DNA from: Anaerolineae bacterium CG2_30_64_16
GTDB lineage: Bacteria > Chloroflexota > Anaerolineae > CG2-30-64-16
DNA length: 6,491 nt
Direction: 5' to 3'
Assembly (NCBI GenBank): GCA_001871755.1
Contig: MNXL01000169.1
Location: 1-6,491, forward strand
The position numbers and the translations under genes are program-made. The notes beneath the pieces were generated by a model. The model was not told the origin of the DNA. It worked only from the letters and a program-made list of their open reading frames with translations, and ran no database searches. Shown here in pieces: positions 1 to 6,491 of the stretch. Every line of letters begins with the position of its first letter. Within the stretch, counting starts at the first letter, position 1.

Positions 1-119
1 AGGCCGGCGGGGATCGCAGCGCCGCCGGTGTTGCTGATGCGCGCCGTGAGGCTGATCGGGCTGCCGGCCCCGATTGCGACCTCAGCGCTGATGAGGGTCG
101 CCGTCAGATCGGCAGCCCG
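1..119 (-). other. CARDB-like domain, N-terminal part
   Basis: Residues 2125-2163, cut by the window edge. 'ADLTATLISAEVAIGAGSPI' followed by 'SLTARISNTGG' matches the opening strands of CARDB domains (P/A-D-L, then a hydrophobic strand, then 'V-x-N-x-G'). CARDB domains are cell-adhesion-related stalk modules found in large bacterial and archaeal exoproteins. Only the first three strands are seen. Confidence 0.6.
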
Positions 120-3100
120 GCAGGTCAACGCAAGGTAGTGCGGCCCGAAGGTGGCGGCATTGCCCGCCTCGTCCACGGCGTTGACCCAGATCGCATACAC
201 GCCGGCCGGGCTCGGCGGCATGTCATACCACCAGGCGCCGCTGTCATCACGACCGACGAAGCGGGTCTGCATGTCGCCCGCAGGCGTGCGGACCATCGCA
301 TACAGTGTGCCCACGCCGCCGCCATCGGTCACAGTCCCGGAGATGACGGTCAGGGGCGGACGGTTGGGCAGGGCTTCCAGCTCGGTGATCGCTCCCGTGA
401 CGGTGATGACCGGCGCAACGTTGTCCAGCCGCAACGCCAGGTCTTGGGCAGAGTTGGTAGAGTTAGCAACTTTGCGAAAGTTGCTAACTCTGCTCCCTTC
501 GCTCCAATTGCCGACAAGATCAACCGCGCGGATGCTGACGGTCTGCGTCACATCGTCTTGCCCGCCCGGCTGGATCACGGAATACGACCAGGCGCCGTCC
601 TGTGCGCCCTCCAGTTGCACCTTGGCCCAGGCGCAGTCGCCGTCGAGGCACACCTCCACCTGGCCGGCCGCGCGGTTGTCGTGCGTCTGACCGGAGAAGC
701 TCAAACGCGTGCCGCTCACCACCGTGTCGCTGTAGGTTTGGGTGGTTTCCGCGCTGAAAGTGACAGTTGGCGGCACGCTATCCACAATGAACGTCTGCCA
801 GCCGGACCAGTCGCTGGTCAGGCCGTGGCTGTCAGTCGCGCGCAGGCGGATGAGGAACTGGTCACCATCCGTAGGTGGGGCGCCGCCATTGGCCGTCGTC
901 GCGTTCCACGTGCATCCCCATTGCCCGTCAAGCGGCGAGCCGTCCAGGCAACCAATCTGGCTCGTGCCTCCAACCGGCGCCTGGGTTTCCAGGATGATGA
1001 GGGGCACGGCGGATGCATCGCTGACGGATCCGATGAGGACGGTGTCGCCCACCCCGATCAAGCCTGCGGGTTGGGTGATGCTCAGATCAGTGGGCGGCTC
1101 GTTGTCCACCGGGTGGTCCGCCCACAGCCAGTCCAACGGCTTGCCTGCGGGCCCGTGCGCATCGTCGTGGACGATCGCCTCGACCGAGGCCCAATCGTGA
1201 CAGCCGTCGAGATGGCCGGCGACATTCACCAGGCCGGCGAAGCTGACGCTGCCGGTTGTTTCCGGCAGGATATCGCCCACCGTGACTGTCAATGTCCCGC
1301 TGACCGCGCCGAGGAGGTCCATGGCGCACAGGCCGGTCGCCTGCACGGTCACGCCGGTGGCGGTTTCTGTCCCGTGATTGGCGTAGCTCACTGTGTAGGT
1401 GACGGTATCCCCATCGCCCACCGGCGGATGGTCAACGTCCATGAACGCGAAGCTCTGGCGTAGGGTGATCGGCCGGTCGGGGTCGGTCAGGTCCTCGGCC
1501 ATCCAGAACAGGTCGCTGCTCAACAGGCCATAGGTTGAACCCACCGGGTCGGCCGCGATCTCAAAGCGCAGATCCTGGTCGGTGTACAACGGCAGGAGGC
1601 CGGTCGGGTTGTTGGGGCAGATGCCCGGCCCCAGGCTCGGCCAGGAGTAGACGTGCAGCCACTCGAGCGCCTGCTCCGCCCCGGCGTACAGGGTCGTCTC
1701 GACGACGTCCGGGCTGCTCAGCGAGTTCTGCGCCGGCATCGTCGCCCACAGGCGCAGCGCGCCCTCGTCGGCAGCAAAGGCATAGAGCGCCAGCGGGGTC
1801 GTGGCCGGATCGTCGATGCCGATCAGGTCGAAGGGGATGTACAAATCGGTCGTGCCGCCGTTCAACCCGGTGTCGAAACGATACTGCGTTGCATTCAGGG
1901 GATGATCGTGCCAGCCCCCGTCGTGCCAGACCTGCACGTGGGCAAAGTGCGAATCCTGCACCCAGATGAAGGCCCGCGCACCGGGGATGTTGATCGTGAT
2001 ATCCTGGGTATCCGAATACGGGTTGAACGCGGTCGTCGGGGCCGAAGGATCATCGAGCGTGTCCATGTAGATGAACAGATCGCCGTTGTAGTCCCAGTTC
2101 GCGCCCGTCCAGGCCAGGCGCAGCGCCTCGGAATCCCAGGTGACGTAGAAGTTCTGCGGCGCGTTGAGGCTGACGCCGTCGGGAACCGCCTCGGCCATGC
2201 GGCGGTCGAGGCCGATGGCCGAGCAGCCAGAATCCATCCAGCCGCGGTAGGGCCGATTGCCAATCGGCCCACCATCCATCGAGATGAAGTCCGGCGTGAG
2301 CGGCGTGTCCACGTAGACCGGCCCCCAATCGTCCATCTGCGTGTTGCCGTCGGTGAAAACGCTGGTGACGGAGGGTTCGATGCGCTGGGCGTCGAACAGG
2401 GCCTGGTAGGTGGACGAAAGCGGCCCGTCGGGCGGCACAATTGCGGGGATTTCCAGGGTCTGGGTGGGCGTATCCACCGTCCAGAGCAAATCGTAGCGCA
2501 GCAGTTTGTCGGGAGGCTCGCTGGCCTGCCAGGCCAGGTCGAGCGTGGCCGGGATCTGGCGCAGCGTCGTGCCAGCAGGGACCACCCCACCCGCGGTGAC
2601 GTCGCTGGTCAGGGTCAGGGTGATTGGATTGGGCGCATCCAGGTCCACGGTGACGGCGTGGGCGGCCTCCGTCCTCCAGCCGGCGTAATCGGTGGCGCGC
2701 ACCACGACGTCGTAGTGCGCGTTGTCGGGCTCATCGCCCAGGTACCACTCATAGCGCCAGTCCGAACCGCGCAGCGACGCCTCGGCCCAGTCACCGCCGT
2801 CCACACTGACCTCCACGCGGGTCACGCCGGTGCCCCCAGGCGCATCGGAGGCCTGCCCGTCGAGGGCCACCCGGCCATAGCTGAGCCGCTGCTGCCGGTT
2901 GAGCGCGCTCGGCCAGACCGGCGCCAGCGGCGGTCTGGAATCTACCCTCACCAAGTTGTTCATGGAAAAGCCAGTGGAACCCGTGCACGGGATGACGCGT
3001 GACCTCAGATAGTGCGTGCCTTCGGTGGCGACCCAGGCCTGAGTCCACTGGGTGGTGGTAACGTTGCCCGTGCAGAGCGAATCTACGGGCACGGCACCCA

Positions 3101-6100
3101 CCAGGGTCACGCCATCGTAGACTTCCACCTGCTTGATGCGGTCGCGGGCATAGGCGCGCGCCTCGACGTTCGTGCTACCGGTGGCGGTGAGCACCGTCTG
3201 GTGCGAGGGAGTCAGCACGACCGTGTAGGCGATGGGAATCTGCTCGAAGACCTGGTCTACGTCGGCCACGTCGGTCGCGCAGTGGCCGTAGGCGTCGCAG
3301 GCTTGCATGAAGTTGTCGGTGGCCAGGCCCGGCACGGTGCAGGTGGCGGTGTGCTCGTAGAGACGGGTCGTGTCGCTGAAGACCTCAGCGTACCAGGGAG
3401 AGACCTGGTGGTAGAAGGTATCGGTGATGACCGTGGAGGCCGGGGCCAGGGTGTCGCACGGACACTGGAAGTCGTACTCGGGATGCGCCTCGGAGGCGTC
3501 CACCAGATTGAAGTCCTGCGCCCAGCAGGTGTAGGTGGTCTTGACGGTGAAGGGATGCCGCCCGGCAACGTCGTAGGTCTCCGACTCCTCGGTGATGGTC
3601 AACGCCACCGCAGGCGCGGCCGTGTCGATCTCGCCCGTCCAGGCCGGCCAGTCGGCGCGGCGGGCGGAGTTGCCGAAGACGTCGGCCGGCCGCAGGTTGA
3701 GTTGGTAGAGGCCGTCCAGCCCCTCGGGCACGCTATACCGCCAGCCGGTCGAGATCACCCCCTGGCCCGAGTTGTCCGCTGTGGCGTCGGCGTACACCGC
3801 GTAGACCTCGGCGGGCGAGAGTGCGCGGTCGTACACAACCACTTCGTCGAGCAGGCCGTCGAAATGGTTACTGGTAGCGACGCCGTCCCACTCCTGGCCG
3901 AGGCTGAACTTGCCGGCCGGGTCGGGGCGGGAATCGGTTTGGAAGGTCTTTTCAGGCTGCCCGTTCACGTAGAGAACGCCGTTGCCGTCCTCGTCTATGG
4001 ATACCAGCACGTGATACCACTGACCGGCGGTGTGATGCGGCCCCCACTGCTCGCCGATGCGCTCATCCGTGTAGGCGAAGCCGCCTGAAACGCGAATCTG
4101 GCTGCGGTCGTCGCCATTGGCGGCGTTGAAGGCCAGGACGGCGTCTTTGTTGTAATACAGCGATCGTGGATAGACCCAGGCGCCGAAGGCGAAGCCGTGG
4201 GTGGCGGTCACGGCCGCGGAGACACCATCAGCGACCAGGTAGTCCTCCTGGCCGTCGAAATCCAGCGCCGTGCCCCAGATGCCGGCCGCGCCTGCCGTGG
4301 GGCAAGCACTCCCGTTGCAGGTGGCTACGCCCAGCCCGGTGTCATTGGCGAAGCGCGTCGCGCCCGCCGGCTCGTCGAGGTGGAAGAGGGCGACGGTGCC
4401 GCTCAGGCTCTCCATCGCCGCCGGCAGGATGCCCACCCGCAGGCCGGCCACGCCGATGCTGATCGCGCCGGTTTCGGTGATCCGGCCGGTGAGTTGCAGG
4501 GTCGTGGTGATGGTGCCGGTGACGCCGGTGAGCGCGGTCACGTCATCCAGGCTGGCTTCGGGCGGCGCGGCGTCCACGCCCAGCGTGACCAGGGTGGTGA
4601 AGTCCGTGGTGTTGCCGACGTTGTCAGCGGCCTGCGCGGTGAGGGTGTACGTGCCGGTGGGATCGGCGGCCAGCAGCCGATAGTCGGCCTGCCATGCGCC
4701 GCCGGTCTGCGTGGCCGCTTGGGGCTGGAGGGTGTCCGTCACCGGATCGGTGTCGGTCAGCTTGACCAGCACACTGGCCGTGCCGCTGCCCGCGCTGCCG
4801 GCCACCGGTGGGTCGTTGGCCGTGCCGTTCAAGCCGACCAGCCAGGCCGTCTCGGCGCTCGGATCGCGCTGCGGCCGGAGGATCTGCCCCTGGGCGATGG
4901 CGGTGGCGGACTGCGGCGGGGTGTCGTCCACCAGGATCGTATGGGTCTGGGCAGGGGCCTCGCGGTTGCCGACGTTGTCGGTGGCGCGGAACTGCAACTG
5001 ATAGCGCCCCTCGCCGACCGTCGGCTCGAAGGTCGGGCACCAGGCCGCGCCCGCGGACTGGGCGTCCTGGCAGGCCGGCGCCGCCTCCCAGGTGTAGGAT
5101 TGGCCGCCGTCGGCGCTCGTGCCCATCTCCACCAGCGTCACGTGGGTGGTGGCGTCCTGAGCGGCCGCCAGCAGCACGGCGTCGCGGTTCGGCCGGTAGG
5201 TTTCGTCCGAGACCAGGGTGGAACTGGGCGCGTCGGCGTCCACCGTGACTTCGGGGTGTTGGCGCTCCTCCACCCATTTGGCCTGCAGGCGGAACATCTG
5301 CCGGATTTCGAGCGACGAGAGGGCGCGGGTGAACAGCGTGACGTGGTCAAGCCGGCCGTTGGCAGGGAAGGAAGTCGCGTTCCACGGGGCGATGCCGACG
5401 CGCAACGGGTTCGTGTTAGCCTTGATGCCGTTACCGCTGGCCGCGATGCGGCCGACCTCGTTGCCATTGACGTAGCCGACCATGTCGCCGCCCCGTTCCC
5501 AGGTGACGGCCAGGTGCGTCCAGTAGCCGGCGGTGATGCGGCCCCATTCGGCAGCATAGCGTGTCCCGCTGGTGTCCCAGATTTCAGGGAATAACTTGCC
5601 GCTGCCAACGCCCAAGACGTAGCCGTTGCCGATGGTAGACTTGCCGACGATCTTTTGGGCAACGTCGGCGTTGGTCAGATTGACCCAGACCGCCAGGGTC
5701 AGCTCGTCGCCAGGGTTCAGCCGGTCGCTGTGGGGGACCTCGATGAAATCGTTGGCGCCGTCGAAATCGGCGGCCAGGCCGATCTGACCCTTGACGCCGG
5801 CACCGACCTTGGGACAGCGGTTGCCGGAGCACGTCCCGCCATGTCCGTTGCCGGTGGCGTCTTCAAAACTCGTCGCGCCCTCGGCTTCGTCCAGGCGCAG
5901 CAGCAGCTCGGGGGCGGCACGGTATAGCGATTGAACCTGCGCTGCGCTGAGGGCGCGGCGGTAGATCACCACTTCGTCGAGATTGCCGTCCAGGGTTTCG
6001 GTGGAGCTGCTCAGGCGCACGGTCTCGCCGCCGGTCAGCGTGCCGCCGACGGACTGCGAGCCTACCTCTGTCCCATTCAGGTACAGGCGCATGGCCTGCC

Positions 6101-6491
6101 CGTCATAAGTACCAGCGATGTGATACCACACGCCGGTTTGCAGCGTCACGCCGGGGCGGATGTGGATGTGATAGATACAGGGGTTGGGAACGCAGACGGT
6201 TGTGATGTAAAAGTCCAGGTCGCTGTTTTCGTAGCGCAGCACGGCCTTTTCGTCCCCCACCGTCACAAAGCGCATAACCCTGGAGGGCAGGCTGTTGAGT
6301 TTTACCCAGGCAGCCAGGGTGAGATTCTGAACATCGCCGGTGTTGGCGTCGTTGACGGCGACCGTGTCGTTCGCGCCGTCGAAGAGCAGGGCCATCTCCT
6401 GGCGGCCCGGCACCCCCGCGGTGGGGCAGGCCGAGCCCGAGCAGACGCCGTTGTGTTGGCCGAGGGCGTCGGCGAACTGGGTCGCGCCGGG
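1..6491 (-). CDS. Giant multidomain surface/secreted protein (LamG, Ig-like, CBM9/DOMON-like, DUF11, CARDB), partial at both ends
   Basis: Reading the minus strand from base 6491 gives 2163 consecutive sense codons with no stop; bases 1-2 are part of the next codon. Start, signal peptide, ribosome binding site and C-terminal anchor all lie outside the window. The translation is a coherent series of extracellular beta-sandwich modules: three LamG (concanavalin A-like) domains, about eight Ig-like repeats, an Fn3-like stretch, a CBM9/DOMON-like module, a DUF11-like domain and the start of a CARDB domain. Recurring 'D-x-x-G-N' strand ends, interdomain 'D-x-x-P-P' starts, and Thr/Ser/Asp/Gly-rich, Lys-poor composition fit an exported protein. 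No hydrolase, protease or other catalytic motif is visible, so adhesion, glycan binding or a structural cell-surface role is inferred. Catalytic or anchoring parts could lie beyond either edge. It fills the window, so nothing can be said about an operon. High confidence in the frame; function is inferred. Confidence 0.95.
120..422 (-). other. Ig-like domain H
   Basis: Residues 2024-2124. Starts at 'NVAPVITVTGAITE' and includes 'PPLTVISGTVTDGGGVGTL', 'AMVRTPAGDMQTRFVG' and 'GVYAIWVNAVDEAGN', with the standard closing motif. It is the cleanest Ig-like unit in the window and gives a good reference for where the palindrome-bearing linker before it should have ended. It runs to 'LALTC', where the CARDB-like domain begins. 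Confidence 0.7.
423..779 (-). other. Ig-like domain G, carrying an in-frame palindromic insertion near its end
   Basis: Residues 1905-2023. It begins 'SVPPTVTFSAETT' and contains 'RLSFSGQTHD', 'AAGQVEVCLDGDCAWAKV' and 'QTVSIRAVDLVGN', with Asn1995 closing the 'D-L-V-G-N' motif. Between Asn1995 and Asp2023 there are 27 residues where the equivalent stretch in the other Ig-like units has 12-14. The surplus includes the 11 residues encoded by the palindrome at 459-491, giving a linker with Arg, Lys, Asn and Ser unlike its neighbours. The domain core itself appears intact. Confidence 0.65.
459..491. repeat. Perfect 33-nt palindrome inside the coding frame
   Basis: The plus-strand arm AGAGTTAGCAACTTT (459-473) and its exact reverse complement AAAGTTGCTAACTCT (477-491) flank the loop GCG. 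GC content is 13 of 33, against about two thirds around it. It covers exactly 11 codons (residues 2001-2011, reading RVSNFRKVANS). A further copy of the arm tip lies just outside: GCAGAGTT at 448-455 is the reverse complement of 486-493. There is no T-run beside the stem and it is mid-gene, so it is not a normal terminator. It looks like a small palindromic repeat element that has been translated. Confidence 0.85.
780..1154 (-). other. Ig-like domain F with preceding linker
   Basis: Residues 1780-1904. A short linker ('GPAGKPLDWLWADHPVDN') leads to 'EPPTDLSI' at 1798, the usual unit start. Strands include 'DTVLIGSVSDAS', 'QFLIRLRATDSHG' and 'WQTFIVD'. Two cysteines in 'IGCLDG' and 'WGCTWN' are about ten residues apart and could pair. 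Linker length after the last strand is 12-13 residues, as in the other Ig-like units. Confidence 0.65.
1155..1460 (-). other. DUF11-like domain
   Basis: Residues 1678-1779. The signature 'VTYTVSYANHG' (1697-1707) followed by 'TETATGVTVQATGL' is the hallmark of DUF11-type repeats ('hydrophobic-x-Y-x-hydrophobic-x-hydrophobic-x-N-x-G' then 'A-x-G/N-V-x-V'). Later strands 'TLTVTVGDILPETTGSVSF' fit the rest of the fold. These domains occur as stalk repeats in bacterial and archaeal surface proteins. A single copy is seen here. Confidence 0.75.
1461..1730 (-). other. Unassigned interdomain segment
   Basis: Residues 1588-1677. It includes 'TLYAGAEQALEWLHVYSWPS', a short 'GICPNNP' turn and 'LRFEIAADPVG'. 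No family is recognised. It may be a small beta module packing against the CBM9/DOMON-like domain, or the opening part of the DUF11-like domain that follows. There is no sign of a frame break: codon use and residue composition match both sides. Confidence 0.4.
1731..2291 (-). other. CBM9/DOMON-like module with conserved lead-in
   Basis: Residues 1401-1587. The lead-in contains 'PYRGWMDSGCSAIGLDRRM' (1414-1432). The module then reads 'FYVTWDSEALRLAWTGANW' (1448-1466), 'DYNGDLFIYMDT' (1467-1478), 'ARAFIWVQDS', 'VQVWHDGGW', 'TTDLYIPFDLIG' and 'GALRLWATMP' (about 1577-1586). This order (tested object, D-x-L-F-I-Y-x-D-T, aromatic strands, E-I-P-type strand) is that of CBM9-like and DOMON-like sandwiches, which bind sugars or, in some DOMON proteins, heme. 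Many surface-exposed Trp/Tyr favour carbohydrate binding. The assignment is by pattern only. Confidence 0.55.
2292..2636 (-). other. Fn3-like stretch
   Basis: Residues 1286-1400. 'ATLDLAWQASEPPDKLLRYD' followed by 'LLWTVD' resembles the B-C strand region of fibronectin type III domains (hydrophobic-x-W-x-A/P, then a Tyr in the next strand). The remaining strands are less clear, and the segment may instead be another Ig-like repeat. It leads into 'WGPVYVDTPLTPDFI', a connector to the carbohydrate-binding-like module. Confidence 0.4.
2637..2939 (-). other. Ig-like domain E
   Basis: Residues 1185-1285. It contains 'RVALDGQASD', 'VTRVEVSVDGGDWAEA' and 'HYDVVVRATDYAG', then a 12-residue last strand to Asp1285. 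The 'V-E-V-S-V-D-G-G-x-W' run is common in Ig-like repeats of large bacterial exoproteins. It sits between Ig-like D and the Fn3-like stretch as a spacer. Confidence 0.65.
2940..3227 (-). other. Ig-like domain D
   Basis: Residues 1089-1184. Strand pattern 'YTVVLTPSHQTVLTATG', 'NVEARAYARDRIKQVEVYDG', 'THYLRSRV' is typical of Big-type bacterial Ig domains, where a residue run like 'V-E-V-Y-D-G' precedes a turn. Cys1140 and Cys1169 sit on what would be facing strands and may pair. It ends at 'NLVRVDSRPP', the usual start of the next unit. Confidence 0.6.
3228..3620 (-). other. Cysteine-rich beta segment
   Basis: Residues 958-1088. Starts like an Ig domain ('AAPAVALTI') and then carries six cysteines at 989, 1010, 1012, 1051, 1065 and 1071, including a 'CPC' motif and 'CDAYGHC'. 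The even number and close spacing suggest up to three disulfides, as expected for an exported protein. I do not recognise a named family. The final 'C-D-x-x-G-H-C' resembles the 'D-x-x-G-N' end of the neighbouring Ig-like domains with two cysteines added, so this may be a disulfide-stabilised Ig variant. Confidence 0.5.
3621..3782 (-). other. Ig-like domain C, C-terminal half
   Basis: Residues 904-957. 'GWRYSVPEGLDGLYQL' followed by 'NLRPADVFGN' (932-941) matches the last-strand pattern of the intact Ig-like domains in this protein. A 14-residue linker then leads to 'DTAAP' at 956-960. On its own it is too short for a fold, and it has no N-terminal half directly upstream, which is why it is paired with residues 645-692 across LamG3. 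Confidence 0.5.
3783..4415 (-). other. LamG/concanavalin A-like domain 3
   Basis: Residues 693-903. Landmarks: 'VALFHLDEPAGATRF' (700-714), Cys725-Asn-Gly-Ser-Ala-Cys730-Pro, 'LDFDGQEDYLV' (743-753), Trp772 in 'FAFGAWVYP', 'QWYHVLVSID' (824-833), 'LYVNGQ' (840-845) and the closing 'LLDEVVVYDRALS' (880-892). It is a complete domain of normal length, like the other two presumed to bind glycan or support adhesion. Unlike LamG1 and LamG2 it is bracketed by the halves of an Ig-like domain rather than in tandem with another LamG. Confidence 0.9.
4416..4559 (-). other. Ig-like domain C, N-terminal half (interrupted by LamG3)
   Basis: Residues 645-692. It contains early Ig-like strands ('ASLDDV', 'TTTLQLTGRITE', 'GVAGLRVGILP') but not the later strands and 'D-x-x-G-N' end that every neighbour has. 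LamG3 begins at once. The missing half appears after LamG3 at 3621-3782, so the two pieces probably form one fold with LamG3 nested inside. This is inference from strand patterns. Confidence 0.5.
4560..4913 (-). other. Ig-like domain B
   Basis: Residues 527-644. It is rich in Thr, Ala, Gly and Asp, with strands around 'AWLVGLNGTAND', 'TASVLVKLTDTD' and 'GTYTLTAQAADNVGN'. A 12-residue last strand leads to 'DAAPP' at 640-644, the start of the next unit. It serves as the intact reference for the split domain that follows, because 'TLTAQAADNVGN' aligns with 'QLNLRPADVFGN' found beyond LamG3. Confidence 0.65.
4914..5279 (-). other. Ig-like domain A
   Basis: Residues 405-526. An Ig-like beta-sandwich is suggested by 'VTVDADAPSS', alternating hydrophobic strands, and the closing 'YQLQFRATDNVGN' followed by a 12-residue last strand to Asp522 and the next domain start at 'TPP'. 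Two cysteines, in 'PACQDA' and 'AWCPTF', are close enough to pair. Such repeats normally act as spacers or weak binding units in long surface proteins. The specific Pfam subfamily cannot be assigned by eye. Confidence 0.65.
5280..5912 (-). other. LamG/concanavalin A-like domain 2
   Basis: Residues 194-404, beginning directly after domain 1 with 'ELLLRLDEAEGATSF'. It carries Cys221-Ser-Gly-Asn-Arg-Cys226-Pro, 'ADFDGANDFIEV' (241-252), Trp269 in 'LTLAVWVNL', 'YWTHLAVTW' (323-331), 'YVNGNEVG' (340-347) and the closing 'RLDHVTLFTRALS' (380-392). The usual acidic LDE-V of the last strand reads LDH-V here, so this copy has drifted. About 210 residues is a normal size for the family. It shares an overall template with domains 1 and 3 but is clearly diverged at sequence level, so it does not look like a recent duplication. 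Confidence 0.9.
5913..6491 (-). other. LamG/concanavalin A-like domain 1 (N-terminus cut off)
   Basis: Residues 1-193. Family landmarks are present in order: the Cys17-Ser-Gly-Ser-Ala-Cys22-Pro motif, 'LLFDGANDTV' (35-44), the core-strand Trp62 in 'LTLAAWVKL', 'WYHIAGTYDG' (122-131), 'LYLNG' (136-140) and the closing 'NLDEVVIYRRALS' (170-182). LamG_3-type domains are jelly-roll sandwiches that usually bind glycans or mediate adhesion; the ligand here is unknown. An extra Cys100/Cys105 pair, absent from the other two LamG copies, may form a local disulfide. The start of the first strand is probably upstream of the window. Confidence 0.9.

Noticed and set aside
459..491. Rho-independent terminator
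   Set aside because: The stem is strong, but there is no T-run on either side, the stem is AT-rich, and the coding frame continues through it with normal domains on both sides.
1461..1730. A frameshift or gene junction in the unassigned linker
   Set aside because: The same frame continues from the CBM9/DOMON-like module into DUF11 with no stop and no change in residue composition.
138..5594. Long open stretches on the plus strand (138-1463, 1653-3002, 3012-4088, 4197-5594)
   Set aside because: All four are in the frame that is the codon-by-codon antisense of the real gene. Antisense stops need TTA, CTA or TCA codons in the sense frame, which are rare in this high-GC gene. Their translations are Gly/Arg/Val/His-rich with no recognisable domain.
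1895..5662. Minus-strand open frames at 1895-2590, 4624-5277 and 5138-5662
   Set aside because: They are shifted by one or two bases from the frame that gives coherent LamG, Ig-like and CBM9/DOMON-like sequence. Their products are Arg/Pro/Ser-rich and low in complexity, typical of out-of-frame GC-rich DNA.
1..6491. CRISPR array, tRNA/rRNA gene, insertion sequence or intergenic promoter
   Set aside because: No regularly spaced direct repeats, cloverleaf, rRNA-like sequence or transposase motif was seen, and coding sequence fills the window without a gap.
3783..6491. LamG1, LamG2 and LamG3 as recent duplicates
   Set aside because: Only short family motifs agree; the intervening sequence differs in length and content, and no long DNA identity between the copies was visible.

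Overview
The whole window lies inside one very large protein gene read on the minus strand. The frame whose first codon is at 6489-6491 stays open to base 1: 2163 codons, no stop, and neither the true start nor the true end in view. All residue numbers below are counted from base 6491. The encoded protein is a chain of extracellular beta-sandwich modules, and nothing in it looks catalytic. Base composition is high GC (about two thirds by eye). The module style (LamG domains opening with a Cys-Ser/Asn-Gly-x-x-Cys-Pro motif, Ig-like repeats ending in 'D-x-x-G-N', a CBM9/DOMON-like module, DUF11 and CARDB) is the kind found in giant secreted or surface proteins of Chloroflexota (Anaerolineae-like). 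That placement is an inference from style; other high-GC environmental bacteria remain possible.

Layout in protein order, from high to low coordinates: LamG1 (5913-6491, cut by the window edge) is joined directly to LamG2 (5280-5912). Two Ig-like domains follow (4914-5279, 4560-4913). The next Ig-like domain appears split: its first half (4416-4559) is followed by LamG3 (3783-4415), and its second half resumes at 3621-3782. After that come a cysteine-rich segment (3228-3620), two Ig-like domains (2940-3227, 2637-2939), an Fn3-like stretch (2292-2636), a CBM9/DOMON-like module with its lead-in (1731-2291), an unassigned linker (1461-1730), a DUF11-like repeat (1155-1460), three Ig-like domains (780-1154, 423-779, 120-422) and the start of a CARDB-like domain (1-119).

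The strongest anomaly is at 459-491. It is a perfect 33-nt palindrome (15-bp arms, 3-nt loop), AT-richer than its surroundings, exactly 11 codons long and in codon register. It sits in the linker between two Ig-like domains. That linker is 27 residues long where the equivalent linkers in the same protein are 12-14, so about 15 residues (45 nt) look inserted. This fits a small palindromic mobile or repeat element that landed in frame and is translated.

No RNA gene, CRISPR array, insertion sequence, promoter or terminator was found. The other open frames on both strands are shadows of this gene.
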